From the NCBI RefSeq assembly GCF_009982895.1, contig NZ_WXZL01000013.1:62001-126000 (forward strand): a DNA stretch of 64,000 nucleotides. The letters run 5' to 3'. A program made the translations under genes and the position numbers. How positions within the stretch are numbered: position 1 is the stretch's first letter; the number at the start of each line of letters is the position of its first letter. The notes under the pieces were generated by a model. It worked only from the letters and a program-made list of their open reading frames with translations, did not search any database and was not told the DNA's origin. Below, one piece after another: positions 38,601 through 44,812 of the stretch. Source of the stretch: Deinococcus alpinitundrae (GTDB lineage Bacteria > Deinococcota > Deinococci > Deinococcales > Deinococcaceae).

Positions 38601-39112
38601 AGAATCCGTTCCTGCATTCGGAGCATCGCGACTGCGACACCGCCTGCTACCGGTGTCTGCTCAGGTACGGCAACCAGCACTATCACGGTCTGTTGGACTG
38701 GCGGCTCGGCATGTCGTACCTCCGTGCCATGGTCGATCCTGCCTTCGCCTGTGGGCTGGACGGCGACTTCGACGCTCCCGGACTGCGGGAATTCGGCGAG
38801 ACCGCAGGCCGACTCGCTGGGGAGATGGTGGAACGGTTCGGCGGCCAGACACGGACGTTCGCCTCAGGTCAGGTGCACGGTTTCAAGATCGACACCAAAC
38901 GCGGGTCCACCTCGCCCTGGGTACTCGTCGCTCACCCCCTGTGGGACTGGCGTCCCCTGCCTGCTCCAGGCACGATCTTGTTCTCCGCTGCCGAAGAAGC
39001 ACGTGCGGACACAGGCACCGTGCTCTGTTGGGACTCGTTCAACCTGGAACGTCGTCAGGTCCAGGTGCGCGAATGGATCAGGAACCAGGCGGTCACTCAG
39101 CTTCAGCCCTGA
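32687..39112 (+). CDS. druE: Druantia DEAD/DEAH helicase DruE with DUF1998 region
   Basis: This 2141-residue helicase is the shared hallmark of Druantia systems. Walker A SGTGSGKTES (about 139-148), DELH box in LVLDELHLQ (about 449-457), TTTMEVGIDIG (about 1393-1403) and QQRVGRAGRRGQ (about 1422-1433) are all intact. Zinc-type Cys pairs occur at CECCGE (about 766), CPKCG (about 906), CGRCARVH and CTRCFE (about 1280-1300), and CPSCSAW (about 1685). The C-terminal DUF1998 part has CDTACYRCLLRYGN (about 1983-1996). The length equals known DruE (about 2000-2100). AGGAG 6 bp before the ATG is a strong ribosome site. Together with the preceding gene it gives a type III arrangement; the mechanism of Druantia is not understood. 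Confidence 0.85.
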   Translation: MQDPIGSFLRIRDLYLSYLDTAFRIGDPSVSAERAKLLRDPGTLCTEPLIEPLPRYAPSEFSFRDLLHPPATGDDPLEGMSPQSRKAFVELVLSGLFPSDEVADPASSPLTRVAKFHPYAHQVAMLAKGTKSGTPGVVTSGTGSGKTESFLLPVFAALAEEAKTWPAPATGYLQRRWWTNPQTGLPYGKHPNDSTSRPSYKAIPADLRPLTSHPRRTPFVPHRQGETRDAAMRAIVLYPMNALVEDQMVRLRKALDSKEARATMDREFTGNRIFFGRYTGKSPVTGHEDHPAFRDLLDLDGADSILKAPAHLIDAGEAEGEGGNSTLGDVRKAEVRRRDRKQEELFDYMVQAEGGQATAREHARGKAVYRAAPFNPAEAASAFDDDAPFMFPSTDGSELVNRWDMQRTPPDLLITNVSMLSAMLSREVDENLFGATRAWLEKPDSYFYLVLDELHLQRGSAGTEVAYLLRTLLDRLGLTEEGQRHKLRILASSASLPTSSGGERESVDYLWDMFGRHGTNRVSSTGMKTEVQDPKSQWRAAIVPGREIPYPDGNGSLQNMDSRPFVRFLQRAIAADRPDGLLTAPDPGDDEARESWRGIAEELGVPVDGRPVPEWVADTVRAAATEIAGACWNAGEGRMRAVGARKLVWTLFADLRAEAATAETLPYDKALLALRALLFVRGCGDGLAPSSGGRVSDAPSFRMHTFFRSVEGLYAPAWKNAGIPTEEADPERRTEIGRLSVERETRKRFDVGDGGPLRMLRQFELLYCECCGELFLGGMRAGNNSRAATTELLPHEPLLDGLPDTASAQQFELLSHEQYAVFWPAPEGSVPMVSKDGTVESWKSARLNRETGVVTPAVPVGRARSAAPTVPGETVGGFLFDRRSAAMDRHRRKETDPETHVPYACPKCGTDYAPRRKGMGRLSPVRNFRAGFGKTTQLLATELFDVQRVGETELDAKLVSFSDSRQDAARAALDIERNHHQDLRREILAICLQEQVKTKRDEEDLRAELARVREELHSAIDEDRDEDERTLRTARVNLQKELEQLGDASVPFAALVDPIDTLSERAPGPVRPLIQMMVVKGVHPYDDAGIEQPMGHADNADRKPAWFDWDALFDLKGDGQVHWKADHSVNRASTDARRTLVHRFVRTMTDVIFSKTYFSFEEAGLGHVTVRLGSLPQQRRTEKRRAELSALLRVLADAYRYSPSRYRSDDDRLNHIGPRGTVSGKILAYAKSVWGDADAETQVELALGDLAEAGHPGGIVDVWNVRFVLPEPDAAYWRCGRCARVHLHRGSERCTRCFEELPVEAAGTVAELRTTSFLGRRVNRALSHWSDAGSSVDPCFRLHCEELTGQTEDPARRQREFRGIFVPSSDRTREDENGGLHELKATIDLLAVTTTMEVGIDIGPLQAVLQANMPPQRFNYQQRVGRAGRRGQAFSMALTVCRTKSHDLHYFRNPERMTGDVPPPPVLTKSMASIARRFVTKQWLVAAFARLRTEDRLDPLGLYPGDVMSPPDIHGEFVPTATYLAPGGDWKERLEGALVATRDGAVRFAGILAEDGKVSVDVPDVRTFITGLNERVTSEVAYGLAQSIAELGLLPMYGMPTRVRNLYLGHVWSGGRMEVETVDRDLDVAIYEFAPGAKLVKDKYEHLSVGFTPEFELPAYAPAGRVMPVRAFQDKAFGETFQLAQCPSCSAWARVETDTDDSEARCQACDTLLGNSSRHECVVPNAFRTNFQRRARDEEGLSGTRHRTVHAEGRPILLEDHVFSEAAGHTHLSLSLAFDDQARTYRLNRGDPERAFTVSHGRQLLEIGRKKYDLPAQEIADELTEQVRGFEPAPNPTRVYWLAAPKTTDSLYLAPTEVHSALALHRLPAQSAEPDPDTQSRWQGVRAAAMSATFMVVSRVALALDIAPEELAVLEPRHFGSDRSRPLLQITDELINGAGFCRILSESEGPHRPPRIMEHIASMLMDERAYPQNPFLHSEHRDCDTACYRCLLRYGNQHYHGLLDWRLGMSYLRAMVDPAFACGLDGDFDAPGLREFGETAGRLAGEMVERFGGQTRTFASGQVHGFKIDTKRGSTSPWVLVAHPLWDWRPLPAPGTILFSAAEEARADTGTVLCWDSFNLERRQVQVREWIRNQAVTQLQP

Positions 39113-39157
39113 GTCGACTACCGGAAAACGTGCGGTACATGCACATGCCCCAGGACT

Positions 39158-40888
39158 ATGGCAGACTCGAGGTACATGGAACTGCAGCTGCACGGCGCAC
39201 GGATCGACGACGTCTCCAACCGGGGGGAACGGCGGATTTTGGGAGAACTGGAGCGCTCGCGGAGTCACCCGGCCGCGAAGGACTGGGTCGTGCTGCACTC
39301 GGTGCGGATCAAGCCGTATGCCTATTCGAACGGGGGCGAAGTCGACGTCGTGGTCATCATGCCCGACCAGCATGCGGTCGTCCTACTCGAGATCAAGGGA
39401 CACGAGTCCGTAGAAGAGCAGGGGGAACGGATCCAGGTACGGTACCAGGACGGGTCGCGGAAGGATCCGCTGGCTCAGGTGGACAAGGCCAGAGGCGCGG
39501 TGTTGTCGATCCTGCAACAGGCGCGCCGCGAACGGCAAATTCGGGACGACGCGTTCGTCCACGTCGTGACCGGCGTCCTTCTGCCGTTCGCTACCCTCGG
39601 TGCCTCCGGTGGTATCCCATGGGATCGGAGCCAGATCGTGGACGAGCGTGGGATCAACGCCGGACTCGTGGAAGCGATCGTGAGGATGGCGGAGTACGGC
39701 GCCAGTGGTCGACAGCCTCCTGCTAGCCCCTTACACCCGCAGATGCGGTCGTTCCTGCGCGACCTGTTCCAACCACGGTTCCAGCCCGCGTTTGACCCGC
39801 GAAGCCAGGTCGAGGCGGCGGAGCGTGAGGCCCTGGAACTCACTCGGCAGCAGGCCCAGATAATCGAAAGCATCTTCGAAAACGATCACCGCCCGCATGT
39901 CATCCACGGCCCGGCCGGCTCCGGTAAGACCGTCCTGGCAGTGGACCTGTTATGCCGCTATCGGGACGAGCATCCAGAGGAACGCATCCTCTTCCTATGC
40001 TTCAACGCCTTCCTCGCCCAGAAAGTACAGGCCTCAAGCGACGGTCGCTTCGAGGCGTCGACCATCCACAAGTTCATGTCCGACATCACCCGAAACATGT
40101 TTACACGGTCGGAACGGGACTCTGCCGACTACCTGGAGCGTATCCTCCCGGAGCGAGCCGCCTTGGTCGCGCTGGACGAGGAGATCAAGTACGACCTGAT
40201 CGTCTTGGACGAGTATCCCGACGCCTTTTCCGATCAAGTCCTCACCTTTCTCGACTGTCTCTTGGAAGGTGGCTTCGCCGAAGGGCGCTGGCATTTCCTG
40301 GGGGACGTGCAACAAGACGTCTTCAAACGAGACGTGCGCGAGCGTTTGTCGGCATTCGAGAAACGGTATTGCCCGGCACGCGCACCCTATCGGATGACGT
40401 TGAACGAAAACCTTCGGAACACCCGGCAGATCGCGGAACTCGGCCGGCGTATCCTGCGCGATCCGCACATCCGTGCCGTCCGCCCGGACGGTGTCTCAGT
40501 GGAAACGTCGGGGTACGCAGCGCTTCAGCCTGCATTGCAGCGCGAGGTCAGACGATGGTTGGCCCTGGGCTACCGGCCCTCGGAGATCGTGGTGATCACG
40601 CCGGTACCCTCACAGATTGACGTGACGGTCGACGGGCATACGATCCAGAGGATCTCGAGCGTCGACGGGGAAGCGGCGCTCGGGTCGACGACTGCCCGGA
40701 AGTACAAGGGCTGCGAGAGTCCGGTCGTCGTTCTGGTTGATCCGCAGGACACGCCGGCCACGGACGACGAGCATCGCCGGCAGCTGACCTACGTGGCGGT
40801 GACGAGGGCCAAGCACGGCCTGAGCGTCCTCTACCGTACAGATAGGCGGGCAGCGTTCGACGCTCTCTGGTCATCCGGTACGCCGTGA
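39158..40888 (+). CDS. NERD nuclease-related domain fused to UvrD-like helicase
   Basis: This 576-residue protein begins with a NERD domain (about 15-130) with the nuclease-like signature GEVDVVVIM ... VVLLEIKG (about 60-83), a PD-(D/E)XK-type arrangement. The rest is a superfamily 1 helicase: Walker A HGPAGSGKTVLA (about 250-261), Walker B VLDEYPD (about 349-355, where most relatives have DEaQD), LNENLRNT and VAVTRAKHGL (about 546-555). It would cut and unwind DNA or RNA-DNA. It lies 45 bp after druE on the same strand, so it is probably an accessory of the Druantia operon. An ATG at 39176 is an alternative start; neither has a clear ribosome site. Confidence 0.82.
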   Translation: MADSRYMELQLHGARIDDVSNRGERRILGELERSRSHPAAKDWVVLHSVRIKPYAYSNGGEVDVVVIMPDQHAVVLLEIKGHESVEEQGERIQVRYQDGSRKDPLAQVDKARGAVLSILQQARRERQIRDDAFVHVVTGVLLPFATLGASGGIPWDRSQIVDERGINAGLVEAIVRMAEYGASGRQPPASPLHPQMRSFLRDLFQPRFQPAFDPRSQVEAAEREALELTRQQAQIIESIFENDHRPHVIHGPAGSGKTVLAVDLLCRYRDEHPEERILFLCFNAFLAQKVQASSDGRFEASTIHKFMSDITRNMFTRSERDSADYLERILPERAALVALDEEIKYDLIVLDEYPDAFSDQVLTFLDCLLEGGFAEGRWHFLGDVQQDVFKRDVRERLSAFEKRYCPARAPYRMTLNENLRNTRQIAELGRRILRDPHIRAVRPDGVSVETSGYAALQPALQREVRRWLALGYRPSEIVVITPVPSQIDVTVDGHTIQRISSVDGEAALGSTTARKYKGCESPVVVLVDPQDTPATDDEHRRQLTYVAVTRAKHGLSVLYRTDRRAAFDALWSSGTP

Positions 40889-40927
40889 TTCCAGATTCAG
40901 GTGATTGCCGTTGGTGAAATCGAGGAC

Positions 40928-41183
40928 AGTCGCTCATGCTCGGCCTTTCCGAATTTTCTTGTCGAGTCTGGCCCGGTACCGCTGCATGACCAGCTCCACG
41001 GTGGAGGGTTCCACCACCACACCAATGTCTACGGAATGGTGTGATGGTGGAATCGTCGGACTGTTCCCACCACCGTCTGATGGCATGGTGGCGGAAACGG
41101 TGGATTCGTGGATCAGGGCCTGTACAGTGCGGCCCAGCGCCAAAATCTCTTCGGTCCTAACCAGGTCGCAAAAATCGCCGACC
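40928..41183 (-). pseudogene. Duplicated 3' end of the element's primase gene
   Basis: About 250 bp are nearly identical to 56397-56652, covering the last ~80 codons of the primase gene and the first bases of the RepA-like gene that overlaps it. The minus-strand reading ends ARLDKKIRKGRA, against ARLDKKMRKGRS in the intact gene. It is cut off at the upstream side where it joins a methyltransferase fragment. It has no start of its own gene and is a relic. Confidence 0.85.
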
Positions 41184-41430
41184 GGGTTCAAGCGTCAGGG
41201 ACGCCAGATCAGCAACGCCGTGCCGTCCGTGCTGGGCCGGGTCATCGGGCGTTGGATCCTCGCCCATCTGGGCCGCGCCGAGATCGCCGGTCCGTTCACC
41301 GTGCGAGACGGCTTTCTCCCGGTGTAGCCTTCCACGCGCTGCCGGAGGATCGTGGACGCCGGATGGGGTCGGTCGTGCTCCCTTCGCCGTCGGCTCTGGA
41401 ACATCGCAACCTCGGACGGGAGCGACATCA
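41184..41430 (+). pseudogene. Duplicated 3' end of a C5-methyltransferase gene plus its downstream sequence
   Basis: 41184-41330 matches the last 47 codons of the intact methyltransferase (GFKRQGRQISNAVPSVLG against GFKRQGRQIGNAVPPMLG). The similarity continues about 85-100 bp past the stop, matching 27118-27200. Motif X has G-to-S and P-to-S changes. It is a second part of a recombination scar, joined head-on to the primase fragment. The next 115 bp to the following gene hold nothing I recognise. Confidence 0.82.
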
Positions 41431-41545
41431 AGGTGCAGCGGACGTGACATCAATCACCGAGGGCTTCGCCGGGACATCGCCGACACCCGCACCAGATACT
41501 TGGAGCGGCAGGTGTCTCGAGCACGGCACACCTTTACCCGACCGT

Positions 41546-41848
41546 TCACCTGAAGAGTTTGATCGACCGTCCTGCCTTGGCCTGGTAGGACCACACCTTC
41601 TGGGTCGGGGAGACGTCTCGCTGGATGCGTCTCCCCCCCAGACCGACGACCTGGCGCTCGAATTCCGCCTGATCCACCATGACGGTGAGGTTGTCGCGGT
41701 CATACAGCACCCGGCTGCGGTACGTCGAGTCGGAGACGAACTTTTTCGTCTTCCGGTCGAACACTTGAACGCGCAGGCCACCCGACGGCGTCGGTTCGAA
41801 CTTCACCGGCGTCTTGCCGTACAGGAAGTACTGGGGCTTCTCACGCAT
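41546..41848 (-). CDS. Small protein at the end of the sacsin-SNF2-WD40 operon
   Basis: This 100-residue basic, soluble protein belongs to no family I recognise. It is predicted to be mostly beta strand (KPQYFLYGKTPVKFEPTPSG, then VWSYQAKAGRSIKLFR at the end). Its ATG overlaps the stop codon of the WD40-RelA/SpoT gene by 8 bp, so it is translated with it. Its place right after a possible toxic or nucleotide-synthesising effector makes an inhibitor (antitoxin-like) or adaptor role possible; this is inference from position only. Confidence 0.6.
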   Translation of the reverse strand: MREKPQYFLYGKTPVKFEPTPSGGLRVQVFDRKTKKFVSDSTYRSRVLYDRDNLTVMVDQAEFERQVVGLGGRRIQRDVSPTQKVWSYQAKAGRSIKLFR

Positions 41849-44549
41849 GGCTGTCTCCCTCCCGGGCGAGGATCTCGGCCCATGTATTACTGTACATGCG
41901 TCGGCTCGCGATGTAGAGCGATCTCGTCACCACTTCCTCCGCGAACGGCATCTCGACGTGGTTCTGGGCCTCAATGCCACGCTGGATTTCGAAGACCTTG
42001 TGTTCGTATCGGTCCACCTGCGCCATGAGCTCATGCATAATTTTGATCTCGGCCACGTGCCCGTGGAGAGACACGCTGAACTGCAAGTCACGATACCCGG
42101 CGGCAACGGGACGAATCATCCGATCGCGGAAGCCGACCACGTCGAAAGCCTCGCCCAATCGAGAGGCCACCTCGTATAGTTCTCTCAGGCTGGAGCAGAC
42201 GAGGGAGCCACCCAGCAGATCAATGGGCAACGTCAGATTCTCGTCGTCTTCAGGCCGATCCATCTTCTCAAGCGCCCGGTTGGCATCCTTGAGGTCGCCT
42301 GGGCGCAGGTGGCACTTCACTTTCAGATGCTGTGCGCAGGCCTGAACGCGCACGCGAAACTCCGGGGCGAGCGTCTTTGCCTGTCGATAGGCTTCGACGA
42401 TGTGCCGCGCCCCCTGAAGTGGGGCCGCCTCGAACGGTGCGGCCAGGTACAGCGCCCAGCTCTGCTCCGCGAAACTACCAAGGCCGGCCTTGCGTGCCGC
42501 CTCGAAGTAGGCTTCCCGGTCTTGACGGGGCCTGGCCGAGACGACTGGAGGCGTGGGGTGCTCCTCGGCCACTGGAGGTGTGGTCTTCGGAAGGACGTCG
42601 CCCGCAGGTGCAGGTGCCGTCAGTGCGCTCCACGTCGTGACGCTGCTCAGCTCCCAGAAGAAGGCCGTCCCGCTCTGATCGACGCTGACGAGTTCGGAGT
42701 CCCCGGGTCCGAAGGTAACGAGGTGAACAGGGTGCTCGTGTGGGAGGACAGCGAGTTCCTCGCCGCTCCGCACGTCCCACAGCCGTACCGTACGGTCATG
42801 CGCGGCCGAGGCGAGCAGCGTTTCGTCCGGGCTGAAGGCGAGGTCATGGACGCTGCCGTCGCCGTGCCGCACGCCTTTGAACTTACGCTTTCCCGTGGCG
42901 AGGTCAAAGACGCCCACCTCGCCCTTCTGTGAGCCGATGCCGATCAGGCCGCCAGGGCTCAGCGCGCTCGACGTCAACCAGCCGCTGAAGTCGTAGAGAT
43001 CGCCCTGGTCGAGCACCAACATCGACGCGAGGGTCGTGGTGTTCCACAACCGGACGTGCATCGTGTCACCGAAGCCGGAGGTGGATAGGACCGATCCGGG
43101 CAGCGTTTTGAACGAGAACTCGGTAACGGTCATGTCGTCGAACCCGGCGGAAGTGCTTGCGAAGGGAGGTTCTAACGACGCGTGATGGAGCTGCCCCCCG
43201 ACGTTGTATGTGATCGCCTGGCCGTCCTCCTCGAGTTGCATGGTCAGCCGGGGAACGTAGGGGATGTGAGGGATGCGCGCCACCTCGTGCAGAAGCGTAT
43301 TGTCGAGCGCACGAACCTCGATGAGGTCCTCCGTATCGTCGACGTTGCGCAGTCGCAACGCCTTGCCGTGTCCGGGCTGTGAAATCCAGATACGGGTGTT
43401 CTCGTTGGTTTCGCCCTGTCGCCTTACCTGCCGGTGTGAAACGCCGACCTCCACCCACCCGTGGAGTCCGCTGATCCACAATCCGTCGCCATGCCACTGC
43501 GCGTGGGTCGGCCAACTCACGGGAAGGTCGAGGCGAGCGGCCGGATGATGCGGCGAGTCGGGTGTGCGCTTCAGCGAAGGGACGCCTTCCAGACGGTACT
43601 CGGAGACACCGCCACGACGAAGCGCGAGCAGGTGCGCACCGTCACCCGTAAACAGCACTTGCTTGACCTCTCCAGCGTAGGGGGGAGCTGTCAACTCCCC
43701 TTCGCGAAGAAGTTCCGTTCCCTCTTCCGGCACGCGCCAGAGGAGGATGCCTCCCCGAGTATCCGCACTCGCGAGCAGTGGCAGGGTCGGGTGCCACACG
43801 ATGCTCGTGATGAAGTTGGGATTGGGGCGCGCCGCGCCGCGGAACAATAGCCTTCCCGTGTCCGGATTCCAGACACACACGTCGTTGTGCTCATAGACGT
43901 AGCGCTCGAAGGGACTCGCGGCCTGTTCGTCCTCACGGAACGTGCCGCCGCCACCCGCGAGCCAGGCTCCGCTGGGAGAAAAGGCGAGGGTTCGCAGGCC
44001 CGGAGGCACGTCGAACCCTAACTTCAGAGCGGAGTTGGACGTGCGGTACACCTCGCACTTCCCTTCACGTCCGACGGCGAGGAGAGATTCGTCGGCGGAC
44101 AGCGCCGCGGCGCGGCCGGCCGGGTCACCCCGAAGATCCACCGTGCGGCTGAGCTTCGGCTTCTTCTCACCGACATCGACGAGTGTTATTCGCCCGAACG
44201 AGAGGGCCCACAACCGCCGCGCCCGGTTTCCGAGGACCAAGGCCTTGGGTGCCGAGGTGAGCTTGACGGGCACCAGGCTGGACATGCTGTTGAGGTCAAT
44301 GACCTCGACCTCGTCGCGGTTCGAGTTGCCGACGAACACCCGGCGCTTGCCTGGGTCGACAGCGATGCTGCTGGCCTCATGTCCTCGGCGTTTGACGGTG
44401 CCCAGAGTCTCGAAGGTGGTGAGGTCGAGGAGACGCAGATCTCCCTTCCCGAGCGCGACCATTTGGCCCTGATCCTCCAGTATTTCCAGGTGGGTGAAGT
44501 CACCCTCCAGAAGGAGTTCGCCTTCAGCAGAAGCCCAGGTGAGATTCAC
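41841..44549 (-). CDS. WD40 beta-propeller protein fused to a RelA/SpoT-like domain
   Basis: This 902-residue protein has two parts. Residues 1-650 are WD40-type repeats, best seen as HDLAFSPDETLLASAAHDRT-like blocks near 575-640 (for instance VRLWDVRSGEELAVL). After a Pro/Thr-rich linker (about 655-690), residues about 740-880 match the RelA/SpoT nucleotidyltransferase fold: KDANRALEKM, LPIDLLGGSLVC, FRDRMIRPVAAGYRDLQF and GHVAEIKI. In that family these positions form the G-loop-like D--G strand and the Y/R--GYR motif of (p)ppGpp or ToxSAS-type enzymes. The start is GTG at 44549, overlapping the previous stop (GTGA). The combination suggests a propeller sensor or scaffold with a signalling or toxic effector domain. 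Whether the active site is complete cannot be judged by eye. Confidence 0.8.
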   Translation of the reverse strand: MNLTWASAEGELLLEGDFTHLEILEDQGQMVALGKGDLRLLDLTTFETLGTVKRRGHEASSIAVDPGKRRVFVGNSNRDEVEVIDLNSMSSLVPVKLTSAPKALVLGNRARRLWALSFGRITLVDVGEKKPKLSRTVDLRGDPAGRAAALSADESLLAVGREGKCEVYRTSNSALKLGFDVPPGLRTLAFSPSGAWLAGGGGTFREDEQAASPFERYVYEHNDVCVWNPDTGRLLFRGAARPNPNFITSIVWHPTLPLLASADTRGGILLWRVPEEGTELLREGELTAPPYAGEVKQVLFTGDGAHLLALRRGGVSEYRLEGVPSLKRTPDSPHHPAARLDLPVSWPTHAQWHGDGLWISGLHGWVEVGVSHRQVRRQGETNENTRIWISQPGHGKALRLRNVDDTEDLIEVRALDNTLLHEVARIPHIPYVPRLTMQLEEDGQAITYNVGGQLHHASLEPPFASTSAGFDDMTVTEFSFKTLPGSVLSTSGFGDTMHVRLWNTTTLASMLVLDQGDLYDFSGWLTSSALSPGGLIGIGSQKGEVGVFDLATGKRKFKGVRHGDGSVHDLAFSPDETLLASAAHDRTVRLWDVRSGEELAVLPHEHPVHLVTFGPGDSELVSVDQSGTAFFWELSSVTTWSALTAPAPAGDVLPKTTPPVAEEHPTPPVVSARPRQDREAYFEAARKAGLGSFAEQSWALYLAAPFEAAPLQGARHIVEAYRQAKTLAPEFRVRVQACAQHLKVKCHLRPGDLKDANRALEKMDRPEDDENLTLPIDLLGGSLVCSSLRELYEVASRLGEAFDVVGFRDRMIRPVAAGYRDLQFSVSLHGHVAEIKIMHELMAQVDRYEHKVFEIQRGIEAQNHVEMPFAEEVVTRSLYIASRRMYSNTWAEILAREGDSHA

Positions 44550-44812
44550 CGGTCATCCAAGGGCCAACCGGACAGCACCCCTTCGAGTTCCAGCACGCGC
44601 AGCTGTTGAGTTCCGAGATCCCACTCTCGACCGACGGCGCGACGGCGCGACTCGCGCTCTTCACGAAAGGCCCTTTCCTGCTTGATCTGGTCGAAGCCGT
44701 CATCATCAGCCGAAGTGGAGAGCTGTGTGGCGTCCCAGAGGGCACGTTCCTCATGCTGGAGGCGACGGAATATCACTTGCTTCGTTCCGAGATCGAGCGG
44801 TAATGCGGTCAT
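44546..44812 (-). CDS. Small charged helical protein in the sacsin-SNF2-WD40 operon
   Basis: This 88-residue protein has a strongly charged middle helix (IKQERAFREERESRRRAVG, about 45-63), likely coiled. No family is recognised. Its ATG overlaps the stop of the SNF2 helicase gene by 4 bp (ATGA) and its stop overlaps the GTG of the WD40 gene by 4 bp. Such double overlap shows it is a real, co-translated gene. It may bridge the helicase and the WD40 protein. Confidence 0.65.
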   Translation of the reverse strand: MTALPLDLGTKQVIFRRLQHEERALWDATQLSTSADDDGFDQIKQERAFREERESRRRAVGREWDLGTQQLRVLELEGVLSGWPLDDR

